Assembly: GCF_009861525.1 (NCBI RefSeq)
Contig: NZ_WVHL01000006.1
Location: 1 to 64,000, forward strand
Direction of reading: 5' to 3'
From: Pseudomonas sp. LD120
GTDB lineage: Bacteria; Pseudomonadota; Gammaproteobacteria; Pseudomonadales; Pseudomonadaceae
DNA length: 64,000 nucleotides
Under the pieces are notes generated by a model, which worked only from the letters and a program-made list of their open reading frames with translations, made no database searches and was not told the DNA's origin. A program made the translations under genes and the position numbers. Shown in pieces: positions 8,810 to 16,974 of this stretch; positions within the stretch are counted from its first letter, which is position 1; the number at the start of each line of letters is the position of its first letter.

Positions 8810-9298
8810 GTGGCGGCGCTCCATTGCCTGCTGATGCGCCGCGACCTGAGCGCAGCGCAAACGCCCCCCCAATGGCCAGAAGGCGTCAGCGTGCAGCACT
8901 ACACCCCGGAACTGGCCGAAGCCGTGCATCACCTGATGCACCTAGGCTATCAGGACGGCGGCGGTAACGTGCCAACGCTGGACAGCTGGCGCCAGGCTTT
9001 CGAAACCAATGCCGAATACGATCCCTCGTTGTGCTGGGTCGTCAGCGATGGCGAAGGCCTGATCGGCGTTGCTCAATGCTGGACCAGTGCCTACATCAAG
9101 GATCTGGTGGTGCTCCCTCGCGCCCGCGGTCAGGGTGTGGGCCGTGCCCTGCTGCAACAGATCTTCGTCATGTTCGCTGAGCGCCGGGAAGGTTTTGTCG
9201 ATCTACGGGTGCTGGAAGACAATCAGCGGGCCCGCCGGCTGTATGAAAGCGTCGGCATGCATATCGTGCGTCACGAGCAGGTGCCTCAAGGCGCCTGA
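8810..9298 (+). CDS. GNAT-family N-acetyltransferase
   Basis: Cytosolic acetyltransferase of unknown substrate, up to 162 residues. The acetyl-CoA-binding motif A is clear (VVLPRARGQGVGRALLQQ, near residues 107-124), followed by the usual NQRARRLYESVGM ending of the GNAT fold. The start is uncertain: GTG at 8810, three bases after cheV, or ATG at 8834. Close spacing to cheV suggests an operon. There is no signal peptide. Confidence 0.85.
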   Translation: MAALHCLLMRRDLSAAQTPPQWPEGVSVQHYTPELAEAVHHLMHLGYQDGGGNVPTLDSWRQAFETNAEYDPSLCWVVSDGEGLIGVAQCWTSAYIKDLVVLPRARGQGVGRALLQQIFVMFAERREGFVDLRVLEDNQRARRLYESVGMHIVRHEQVPQGA

Positions 9299-9339
9299 CT
9301 TCACACCCGCCCCTCATCGACGCGACAAGGTTCCGCCCC

Positions 9340-9666
9340 ATGAACGCCAAAACCCTGAGTTTGCTCTGCCTGAGCACCTTCGCCAGCCAAGCCTCGGCCT
9401 CCAGCGAGGAGGCCTGGGCCGCCCTCGACCAAGCCGCTCTGCACAGCTGCCTCCAGGCCAGCGGCTTGCTGAACCCCAAACCTGTTGGCAATGTCGCGCA
9501 ATTTCCCGATCAGGTCGGCTACATGGCGCTGTTGCTGCGGGGCCAATACCCACAGAAACACATGCAGGGCCAGTCCGGCATCGAGCTGTGCCTGTATCAA
9601 CCACAAACCCGCAACGCCACCGTCAGCGGGTGGGACTCGATCGACCCATCCCTCAAGCGCCAGTGA
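9340..9666 (+). CDS. Hypothetical exported protein
   Basis: Function unknown; 108 residues. The first 20 residues (MNAKTLSLLCLSTFASQASA) look like a Sec signal peptide with cleavage after ASA, so the mature protein is probably periplasmic. Two cysteines remain in the mature part (LHSCLQAS and IELCLYQ) and could form a disulfide. It lies 41 bases after the acetyltransferase and before the cysteine-cluster gene on the same strand. Confidence 0.65.
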   Translation: MNAKTLSLLCLSTFASQASASSEEAWAALDQAALHSCLQASGLLNPKPVGNVAQFPDQVGYMALLLRGQYPQKHMQGQSGIELCLYQPQTRNATVSGWDSIDPSLKRQ

Positions 9667-9757
9667 GTGGCGTGTAACTTGCTTCGACAACGTTCCGACG
9701 GCGTTGACACCGTATTTCCGACGCTATCCCAGTCGCCCCAGAATGGTTTCTAGCCCC

Positions 9758-10507
9758 ATGGACACTTCGTTTTCCTGTGTAGGTTGCGGCAAATGCTGCA
9801 ACGATCATCACGTGCCCCTGACCCTGGCCGAAGCCCGTGCCTGGGCGGCCGATGGCGGCCAAGTAATCGTTCTGGTAGAAGCCTTCCTAGGTAATGGCCT
9901 GGGCTTGCCGGCACAACAGCGTGAGCACGCGCAGCGCCGTTCCTGCCGAGTGCTGAGCGGCGATACCGACGCGTATGTGGCAATCACGTTCGCCGCTTAC
10001 AACGTCGGTCCCTGCCGGAATCTTGACGAAAACCAGCTGTGCCGCATCTATGCACGGCGACCGCTGGTATGTCGCATCTACCCCATGGAGATCAATCCGC
10101 ACATTCCCCTCAACCCGCTGGCCAAGGAGTGCCCGCCAGAGTCCTGGGAACAGGGACCGGCACTGATTCTGGGAGGCCAATTGGTGGATCAGGAACTGGC
10201 CGCGTTGATCCAACGCTCGCGCCAGGCCGACCGCGACGACATCCAGCTCAAGGAGGCCATCTGCGAGCGCCTGGGCATTCGCACCACCGCGCTCAAGGGT
10301 GACGGTTTTACTGCGTATCTGCCTGAGATGAGCGCGCTGGCCAACGCCATTGACGAGGTCCTGGCCACACCGCCCGCCACCTCGCGGCAACCGTGGCGTT
10401 TTCATCTGTCAGCAGACGACATCGCCGACAAGGTCCTGGCCGCCGGCGCCCACGTGGCCAGCGATACACCACTGGACTACGCCTTTATTTCCTTGCGGGT
10501 CGCCTGA
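9758..10507 (+). CDS. YkgJ-family cysteine cluster protein
   Basis: About 249 residues. The N-terminus has the YkgJ/UPF0153 signature: Cys7, Cys10, Cys13 and Cys14 (CVGCGKCC), then a later CRIYARRPLVCRIYP block, together likely to bind zinc or an iron-sulfur cluster. The biochemical role of the family is not established. The start may be ATG 9758 or ATG 9743 five codons upstream; neither has a strong ribosome site. It converges with the Aer-like receptor gene, leaving only about 23 bases between the stop codons. Confidence 0.85.
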   Translation: MDTSFSCVGCGKCCNDHHVPLTLAEARAWAADGGQVIVLVEAFLGNGLGLPAQQREHAQRRSCRVLSGDTDAYVAITFAAYNVGPCRNLDENQLCRIYARRPLVCRIYPMEINPHIPLNPLAKECPPESWEQGPALILGGQLVDQELAALIQRSRQADRDDIQLKEAICERLGIRTTALKGDGFTAYLPEMSALANAIDEVLATPPATSRQPWRFHLSADDIADKVLAAGAHVASDTPLDYAFISLRVA

Positions 10508-10530
10508 TCAAGGATCGCCCGGCGAACACG

Positions 10531-12111
10531 TTAGCCGCGCTGGTTCCAGAACTCCTGCGCCAGTTGGCGTAAGTCTCCCGCCAGCCCGGCTACATCAGCG
10601 GAATTGACATGGCTGAGCTGGCCGGCACTGGCCGTCGCCTCGCAGGCATTGCGAATGCCCATGATGTTGCGGTTGATGTCCTCACTGACCGCACTCTGCT
10701 CCTCCACCGCCGCGGCAATTTGCAGGCTCATCTCCGTGATCTGGTTGACCCGCTGACTGATGCCGTCCAGGGCCTCCGCCGCCCGCTTGGCCTGATCGAC
10801 GCTGCTTTCGACGTGCTGGCTGCTGTGCTGCATGGCCTCCACCGCATTGCGCGCACCATTTTGCAGGGTGCTGATCATGCGCTGGATCTCGTTGGTGGAA
10901 TCCTGAGTACGCTGGGCCAGCCCACGCACCTCATCCGCCACCACGGCAAAGCCACGGCCCTGCTCACCGGCCCGGGCCGCTTCGATCGCTGCGTTCAAGG
11001 CCAGCAGATTGGTTTGCTCGGCGATGCTGCGGATCACCTCCAACACCCCGGTAATATCCGTGCTATGGCCCTCCAACTGATGAATGACTTCAGTGGCCCG
11101 CTCCAATTCGCTGGCCAGACGCATCACCGCACTGCGGCTCTCGCCCACCAATTGATGGCCTTCACGGGTTTCACTTTCCGCCTGATCGGCCGCTACCGAG
11201 GCTTGTTGGGCATGACTGGCCACCTCGGCCACGCTGGCCGCCATCTGATGAATGGCCGCCGCCACCTGATCGGTTTCTGCCTGCTGTTCCAGGGTGCTGT
11301 GATGGCTGCTGTGCAAGTGCTCCACCAGCTCTGCCGCGTGCCCGGCCAGACGCTGGGAGGCATCACCGATACGCCCCACCACCGCGCCCACCTGAGCCTC
11401 AAGCATCTGCAAGGCAAATTCGATACGCCCGAACTCATCCGCACGGCCGGTGTAGATCCCCTGACTCAAGGGGTTATCACCAACCTGCCGAGCACGCTCG
11501 GTCAGCCGGCTCAGCGGCCGCAACTGCAGACTGACGCCAATCATGCTCAAGCCCAAGCCCAAGGCGGCCAACGCCCCCTGAAACATCCAGGTCTGCGGCA
11601 ACAACCACGCCGAAACGCCAAAGGTGCCGATAAAGCCGCAACTGATGGTGGCGCACAAGCGCAGACGCAGGCTCAAGACCGGCCAACGCCACGTGGAGGC
11701 CCGTGGATGATTGAGTTGCGCATAGGCGCGTTGCGCCGCCTCGACTTGCTCCGGGGTCGGCTTGGTGCGCACCGACTGATACTCCACGGTCTGACCATCA
11801 CGCGTCACCGGGGTAACGTAGGCGCTGACCCAATAATGATCACCGTTCTTGCAACGGTTTTTCACCAGCCCCATCCACGAACGACCGCGCTTGAGGGTAC
11901 GCCACATGTGGCCAAAGGCCGCCGCCGGCATGTCCGGGTGACGCAGCAAGTTATGCGCAGAACCCAGCAGTTCCTCGCGGCTATAGCCACTGATGTCGAT
12001 GAAGTCAGGATTGGCGTAAGTGATCGCGCTGGTCAGATCAGTGGTCGAAAGGATGTTCGCATCAGGGGCAAAATCCACGTTTCGCCCAGTAACCGGGAGG
12101 TTGATCTTCAT
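10531..12111 (-). CDS. Aer-like PAS-domain methyl-accepting chemotaxis protein
   Basis: Chemoreceptor of 526 residues that probably senses redox or oxygen through an N-terminal PAS domain (about 15-115; YANPDFIDISGYSREELLG). A hydrophobic segment at about 152-195 anchors it in the inner membrane without a large periplasmic domain, as in Aer. A HAMP-like linker follows, then the signalling domain with the conserved hairpin tip near 358-402 (EQTNLLALNAAIEAARAGEQ). There is no C-terminal NWETF-type pentapeptide for methyltransferase docking. The gene is on the opposite strand to the nearby cheV. PAS cofactor binding cannot be judged from sequence alone. Confidence 0.9.
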   Translation of the reverse strand: MKINLPVTGRNVDFAPDANILSTTDLTSAITYANPDFIDISGYSREELLGSAHNLLRHPDMPAAAFGHMWRTLKRGRSWMGLVKNRCKNGDHYWVSAYVTPVTRDGQTVEYQSVRTKPTPEQVEAAQRAYAQLNHPRASTWRWPVLSLRLRLCATISCGFIGTFGVSAWLLPQTWMFQGALAALGLGLSMIGVSLQLRPLSRLTERARQVGDNPLSQGIYTGRADEFGRIEFALQMLEAQVGAVVGRIGDASQRLAGHAAELVEHLHSSHHSTLEQQAETDQVAAAIHQMAASVAEVASHAQQASVAADQAESETREGHQLVGESRSAVMRLASELERATEVIHQLEGHSTDITGVLEVIRSIAEQTNLLALNAAIEAARAGEQGRGFAVVADEVRGLAQRTQDSTNEIQRMISTLQNGARNAVEAMQHSSQHVESSVDQAKRAAEALDGISQRVNQITEMSLQIAAAVEEQSAVSEDINRNIMGIRNACEATASAGQLSHVNSADVAGLAGDLRQLAQEFWNQRG

Positions 12112-12268
12112 GGAAAGCGCGCTCGTATTTGTTAGAAGGCGTCGGCAGGGCTGCTGACTCTAAGCGCACTGATGTTACAAACACTGATCCAGCTCAGCTT
12201 TAAAGCAATTAGCCATCATTGCGATTAAAAAGCACAAATCAGGTCATTGTCGTCGATTGTCGCCGATC

Positions 12269-12514
12269 TTAGCGTTTTCCCATGGAGCGACGGGTTCCAG
12301 GAGGCGCTGCGCCGGGGGTCTTGGCGTGGCCGTTGCTGGCGCCGTTCTTGTACCAGGGCTGCTGGGCGTTTTTCGCCGGAGCGAACTCGGCCGGCTTGAA
12401 AGGAAACTTGAACGCCGGGATCGCGGCCTTGCCCTCGGTTGCAATGGCGCTCGATTCAGCCGCCGGATCGACGCGCAGAGCATCATCGGCGGCAGGGGGT
12501 GCAGGGGAAGTCAT
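12269..12514 (-). CDS. Small Ala/Pro-rich hypothetical protein
   Basis: Unrecognised 81-residue protein starting at MTSPAPPAADDALRV. The start is supported by GGAG seven bases upstream. It is rich in Ala and Pro, probably partly disordered, with a basic C-terminus (GTRRSMGKR) and no signal peptide or membrane helix. It stands alone between the Aer-like gene and a gene-poor stretch. Confidence 0.5.
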   Translation of the reverse strand: MTSPAPPAADDALRVDPAAESSAIATEGKAAIPAFKFPFKPAEFAPAKNAQQPWYKNGASNGHAKTPGAAPPGTRRSMGKR

Positions 12515-12843
12515 GGAAACTCCAGAAGGGAAAGGGGTGAGTGCCGGAGAACTGGTCGCCGGGGCCGCAGTATACCTGCCCACCACAAATCTTTAACCAG
12601 GGGCGCCGTCAGCCACCGGTACTTTTCCAGCAACGCCGGAAACGTGCCGAATGGCGACTCTTGGCAAGGTCTGCTGGCCCAGCAACCGAGCCCATCATTC
12701 CCCTCACCCGAGAGTGGCCGATGAAAGCCCACTGTTGTTTTTTCTGTAACAGTCCTTATCCTCTTCGGCTCTTTTTCCATGCGTGCCGTGGTTATATTTT
12801 TGTCGCACCAAATTGAACTTGCTTTGCAAGAAGGTCTTCAGAA
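12515..12843. other. Intergenic stretch without a recognisable gene
   Basis: About 330 bases. The open frames on both strands look like chance frames. The last 100 bases become AT-rich (TATATTTTTG near 12793) and probably hold the promoter of the small exported protein at 12844, but no convincing -35/-10 pair was found. Confidence 0.4.
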
Positions 12844-13068
12844 ATGTCCAACAGTATGGGTATTGCCAGCGCGTTTGTTTTGTCTTCCCTGTTCGTGGCG
12901 CCAATTGCCATGGCCGAAGAGTCTCAGGCTTTCGTGGCGCGAAATGACGCCCGTGCCGCCGCCTTTGAACAAGCGCAGATTGCTCAGGCCACCCAGCGGC
13001 AGAACAGTCAGGAAGCGCCAAAAATGACGGCCAAACGCAGCCAAAGCGGCGCTCAGAAAGACAGTTGA
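12844..13068 (+). CDS. Small exported Gln/Ala-rich protein
   Basis: Function unknown; 74 residues. A Sec signal peptide is clear (MSNSMGIASAFVLSSLFVAP, with cleavage after AMA near residue 24). It leaves a 50-residue charged and Gln/Ala-rich mature peptide (ARAAAFEQAQIAQATQRQNS) that is likely helical and periplasmic, with no cysteine. The gene is followed by two hairpins, the second a strong terminator, so it is probably its own transcription unit. Confidence 0.65.
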   Translation: MSNSMGIASAFVLSSLFVAPIAMAEESQAFVARNDARAAAFEQAQIAQATQRQNSQEAPKMTAKRSQSGAQKDS

Positions 13069-13132
13069 TCCGCGATCACCGACTCGTTTCCCTCGACAAC
13101 TTCTCTGCTTTAACCCTGGAGTAAGTTGTCTT

Positions 13133-13160
13133 AAAGCCGCTGAATTCAGCGGCTTTTTTT
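13133..13160 (+). terminator. Terminator of the small exported protein gene
   Basis: A perfect palindrome (AAGCCGCTGAA/TTCAGCGGCTT) is followed by a T8 run. An additional 8-bp inverted repeat, GACAACTT/AAGTTGTC (13095-13102 and 13123-13130), lies just before it. Confidence 0.85.
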
Positions 13161-13257
13161 TGCCGTGGAAAACCTTCGGCAAACACCTCACGCACAGAAT
13201 TAAAAACCACCGAATCCACAATAAAAAACCATGTTCATTCACCAAAGGAGCTACACG

Positions 13258-14580
13258 TTGTTCAAGCCCCCGCTAAGCATCAGCCCACTGTTCATTGCAA
13301 TCACTGCAACGATACCGACATTAAGCCAAGCCACAGAATCCCCTCAGGCCGAGGGTTTCGTCGCCGGTTCCAGCCTTAGACTCAACGCGCGCAACTACTA
13401 CATGAACCGCAATCGTCAGCAGCAAGCCGACGACAACATTGAGTGGGGCCAGGGCTTCCTGGGGATCTTCGAATCGGGCTACACCGAGGGCACTGTCGGC
13501 TTCGGCCTTGATCTCAACGCCATGCTCGGCCTCAAGCTCGACGGCGGTGGCGGCACCGACAATTCAAGCATCCTGCCGGTCAGCGATGGCAACGGCAACG
13601 CGCCAGGCTCGTTCTCCACGGCTGGCGCCACCCTGAAGATGCGTGCCTTCAATACCGAGCTCAAAGCCGGCGACTTGTTCCTCAACAATCCGGTCATCGC
13701 CGGTGGTCAGACCCGCATGCTGCCGCAGACTTTTCGTGGTGTAAGCCTGACTAATCACAGCTTCGACGGCTGGTTGATCGAAGGTGGCCAGGCTAGCTTC
13801 ACCAAGCCCTACAACCAGAGCGGACATAAGCGCATCGGCACCTCCTACGGCAACCTGCGCGATGGCGACGAAAGCCTGCACCTGAACTGGGCAGGAGTGG
13901 CTTGGAGCGGCGCCCCCAACCTGACCAGCAGCCTTTACGCCTCCGAGCTCAAGGATATCTGGAACCAGTACTACTACGACCTGGACTACACCTACAGGAT
14001 CAACGACAAGATCATCCTCAACCCGGGCCTGCACTTCTATCACACCCAGGACACAGGCCAGGCCCTGCTGGGCAATATCGACAACAACACCTACAGCCTG
14101 CACTTGACCGTGGGCATAGGCAGCCACAGCGTCACCGCCGCCTACCAGCGGGTCAATGGCAATACACCGTTCGACTACATCGCCCAGGGTGATAGCGTCT
14201 ACCTCGACAACTCCCAGCAGTATTCGGACTTCAACGGCCCCAATGAGCGCTCCTGGAAGCTCAAGTACGCCTACGACTTTGCCGGTGTCGGCCTGCCGGG
14301 CCTGAGCTCTTCGCTGTCCTACTCTCGCGGTGAACTGGATCTGAGCAAAGTAGACCCGCAAAGCCGCGGCTATGCCAGTTGGCACAGCGCCGACGGCCAA
14401 AACGCCAAGCACTGGGAGCGCGATCTGGACCTCCAGTACGTGGTGCAAGGCGGCACAGCCAAAGACCTGACGCTACGCCTGCAATGGGCCACCAACCGGG
14501 GCGGCAACGGTTATGGCGCGCTGGATAACGACACCGATGAATACCGGGTAATCCTCGACTACCCGATCAACGTCTTTTAA
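13258..14580 (+). CDS. OprD-family outer-membrane porin
   Basis: Substrate-specific 18-strand beta-barrel porin of the OprD family, used by pseudomonads for amino acids, peptides or aromatic acids. About 440 residues. I prefer the TTG at 13258 because AAAGGAG stands seven bases before it and it yields a clean signal peptide (MFKPPLSISPLFIAITATIP, then TLSQA). The ATG at 13231 lacks a ribosome site. The mature start (EGFVAGSSLRLNARNYYMN) and WGQGFLGIFESGYTEGTVGFG are typical of the family, and the protein ends in a barrel-like VILDYPINVF. The substrate cannot be told from sequence. No catabolic gene adjoins it. Confidence 0.9.
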   Translation: MFKPPLSISPLFIAITATIPTLSQATESPQAEGFVAGSSLRLNARNYYMNRNRQQQADDNIEWGQGFLGIFESGYTEGTVGFGLDLNAMLGLKLDGGGGTDNSSILPVSDGNGNAPGSFSTAGATLKMRAFNTELKAGDLFLNNPVIAGGQTRMLPQTFRGVSLTNHSFDGWLIEGGQASFTKPYNQSGHKRIGTSYGNLRDGDESLHLNWAGVAWSGAPNLTSSLYASELKDIWNQYYYDLDYTYRINDKIILNPGLHFYHTQDTGQALLGNIDNNTYSLHLTVGIGSHSVTAAYQRVNGNTPFDYIAQGDSVYLDNSQQYSDFNGPNERSWKLKYAYDFAGVGLPGLSSSLSYSRGELDLSKVDPQSRGYASWHSADGQNAKHWERDLDLQYVVQGGTAKDLTLRLQWATNRGGNGYGALDNDTDEYRVILDYPINVF

Positions 14581-14592
14581 GCCACAAACGCC

Positions 14593-14622
14593 AAAGGCCA
14601 GCCTGTTTACTGGCCTTTTTTT
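14593..14622 (+). terminator. Terminator of the OprD-family gene
   Basis: AAAGGCCAG/CTGGCCTTT stem followed by T residues, 13 bases after the stop codon. Confidence 0.85.
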
Positions 14623-14628
14623 GACTAT

Positions 14629-14658
14629 AAAAAAAGGCCATCCGGGGGGATGGCCTTT
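14629..14658 (-). terminator. Terminator after lpxC (end of dcw transcripts)
   Basis: On the minus strand AAAGGCCATCC pairs with GGATGGCCTTT and is followed by a T run. It is the first terminator-like hairpin I noticed downstream of the whole minus-strand division cluster. Confidence 0.85.
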
Positions 14659-14684
14659 AAAAACAAAAGGAAAGAGAGAATTAC

Positions 14685-15596
14685 TTACACGGCCGCGACC
14701 GGACGCATGTAAGAGATCGGTGCAGTGCTGGCATCTTCGAAGGTCACGACTTCCCAGGCATCTTTCTGCTCAATCAACTTGCGCAGTAGCTGGTTATTCA
14801 GTGCATGCCCCGACTTGAAGCCTTTGAACTCACCTATCAGGCTGTTGCCCAGCAGGTAGAGGTCACCAATTGCATCCAGGATCTTGTGCTTGACGAATTC
14901 GTCTTCGTAGCGAAGACCGTCCTCGTTCAGTACGCCATCCGAATCGACCACAATGGCGTTTTCCACGCTACCGCCGAGTGCGAGGTTGTGCTTGCGCAGG
15001 TACTCGATATCACTCATGAAACCAAAGGTACGGGCGCGACTGACTTCTTTTACAAACGAAGTACTGGAGAAGTCCACGCTTGCACTCTGGGTGCGGTCAC
15101 GGAAAACCGGGTGATCGAAATCGATCTCGAAGCTCACTTTAAAACCATCGAAAGGCACGAAAGTGGCGCGTTTGTCGCCGTCTTCCACGGTCACTTCACG
15201 AAGGATGCGGATGAACTTTTTAGCTGCGTCCTGTTCTTCGAGGCCAGCAGATTGAATCAGGAATACGAAGGGTCCGGCGCTACCATCCATGATCGGGACT
15301 TCGGACGCGGAGAGCTCGACGTAGGCGTTATCGATGCCCAGGCCAGCCATGGCCGAGAGCAAATGCTCCACCGTGTCCACTTTGACGTCACCGTTGACGA
15401 GCGTGGTCGACATCGTGGTTTCGCCAACATTTTCCGCGCGAGCAGGAATCTGCACCACAGGGTCCAGGTCGGCACGACAAAACACAATGCCGGTGTCGAC
15501 AGGCGCAGGCTTGAGAGTCAGATAAACCTTCTCTCCGGAATGCAGGCCTACACCTGTGGCACGGATAATATTCTTCAGGGTGCGTTGTTTAATCAT
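14685..15596 (-). CDS. lpxC: UDP-3-O-acyl-N-acetylglucosamine deacetylase
   Basis: Zinc amidase for the committed step of lipid A synthesis, acting in the cytoplasm on UDP-3-O-acyl-GlcNAc. It has 303 residues, as in P. aeruginosa LpxC. Zinc ligands are visible: His78 in TVEHLLSAMAG, and His and Asp in the HKILDAIGD block near 237-241. The N-terminus MIKQRTLKNIIRATGVGLHS is typical of the family. It lies 112 bases after ftsZ, in the usual place at the end of the dcw cluster, and ends at a strong terminator. The Ala/Val-rich tail (RPVAAV) is the sort of end recognised by FtsH in enterobacteria; whether that applies here is not known. Confidence 0.98.
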   Translation of the reverse strand: MIKQRTLKNIIRATGVGLHSGEKVYLTLKPAPVDTGIVFCRADLDPVVQIPARAENVGETTMSTTLVNGDVKVDTVEHLLSAMAGLGIDNAYVELSASEVPIMDGSAGPFVFLIQSAGLEEQDAAKKFIRILREVTVEDGDKRATFVPFDGFKVSFEIDFDHPVFRDRTQSASVDFSSTSFVKEVSRARTFGFMSDIEYLRKHNLALGGSVENAIVVDSDGVLNEDGLRYEDEFVKHKILDAIGDLYLLGNSLIGEFKGFKSGHALNNQLLRKLIEQKDAWEVVTFEDASTAPISYMRPVAAV

Positions 15597-15708
15597 GGCT
15601 TGGGCCGCTTCAGCGCAAATTGCGAACTGGTATCAACAAAGGCTGGCGATAATAGCAGACCAGGCCTTTGCTGAACACCAATCACCCGAATACCCCTGAT
15701 ACATTCCA

Positions 15709-16902
15709 TCAATCGGCCTGACGACGCAGGAATGCCGGGATGTCCAGGTAATCCAGATCATCTTGCGGATTGAGTTTCGCCGCGGTTGCCGCGTTCGACT
15801 GCGCTTGATTGCGCATCACGGTCGGACGATCCAGGTCACGGTAGTTCACCGACGGCAGCTCCTGACGGGCAGCGGCTGGCGCCTGCGACGGTGCGGACAT
15901 GGACGTCTGAACGGTGTTGTCGATCACCTTGACCGGCTTCTCGATTTTCGCGCCCAGGCCAGTGGCCACTACGGTGACATGCAACTCATCACGCATGTCT
16001 GGATCGATAACGGTACCAACCTTGACCATGGCGTGTTCGGAAGCGAAAGCTTCGATGATGCTACCCACGTCGGAGTACTCACCCAGGGACAGGTCAGGAC
16101 CGGCGGTGATGTTCACCAGGATGCCGCGTGCACCTTCCAGGTTCACGTCTTCCAGCAGCGGGTTGCGGATCGCCGCTTCAGTGGCTTCACGTGCACGGTT
16201 CGGACCGCTGGCGCAGCCAGTGCCCATCATCGCCATGCCCATTTCGCTCATCACGGTCCGTACGTCGGCAAAGTCGACGTTGATCATGCCCGGACGCTTG
16301 ATGATGTCGGAAATACCGCGAACGGCACCGGCCAACACATCATCCGCCTTGGCGAAAGCCGACAGCAGGCTGGCGTCCTTACCCAGGATGGTCAGCAACT
16401 TCTCGTTGGGAATGGTGATCAACGAGTCGACGCTTTCGCTCAGCGCACGGATGCCCTCATCGGCAATCTGCATGCGCTTGCGGCCTTCGAACGGAAACGG
16501 GCGGGTCACCACCGCAACGGTGAGGATGCCCATCTCCTTGGCCACTTCAGCGATGATCGGCGCGGCACCAGTACCGGTACCGCCGCCCATCCCAGTGGTG
16601 ATGAACACCATGTTGGTGCCCGCCAGTACTTCGGCGATACGCTCGCGGTCTTCCAGGGCGGCTTGACGGCCGACTTCAGGATTGGCACCCGCACCCAGGC
16701 CCTTGGTCACACCGGTACCCAGTTGCAGGATTGTTTTCGCACCAATGCTTTTCAGTGCTTGAGCATCGGTGTTGGCGCAGATGAACTCAACGCCTTCAAT
16801 GTTGCTCTTGACCATGTGATTGACCGCGTTGCCGCCGCCACCGCCAACACCGATAACCTTGATTACCGGACTCTGCGGGATGTTGTCTACGAGTTCGAAC
16901 AT
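15709..16902 (-). CDS. ftsZ: Cell division GTPase FtsZ
   Basis: Tubulin-like GTPase that polymerises into the Z ring. It has 397 residues. The N-terminal nucleotide domain has GVGGGGGNAVNHM and the tubulin signature GGGTGTGAAP. The C-terminal domain is followed by a variable linker and the conserved terminal peptide DDLDYLDIPAFLRRQ, which binds FtsA and ZipA. The start is preceded by GAGAGGG. It follows ftsA by 72 bases, a gap that often holds an extra promoter in this cluster, though I could not pin one down. Confidence 0.99.
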   Translation of the reverse strand: MFELVDNIPQSPVIKVIGVGGGGGNAVNHMVKSNIEGVEFICANTDAQALKSIGAKTILQLGTGVTKGLGAGANPEVGRQAALEDRERIAEVLAGTNMVFITTGMGGGTGTGAAPIIAEVAKEMGILTVAVVTRPFPFEGRKRMQIADEGIRALSESVDSLITIPNEKLLTILGKDASLLSAFAKADDVLAGAVRGISDIIKRPGMINVDFADVRTVMSEMGMAMMGTGCASGPNRAREATEAAIRNPLLEDVNLEGARGILVNITAGPDLSLGEYSDVGSIIEAFASEHAMVKVGTVIDPDMRDELHVTVVATGLGAKIEKPVKVIDNTVQTSMSAPSQAPAAARQELPSVNYRDLDRPTVMRNQAQSNAATAAKLNPQDDLDYLDIPAFLRRQAD

Positions 16903-16974
16903 TTTCCCTCTCCTTTCATTTCTCTAGTTTTTCGCCTACTGCCTACTGCTTTGAAACGGTGTTGCGGTGAACCT

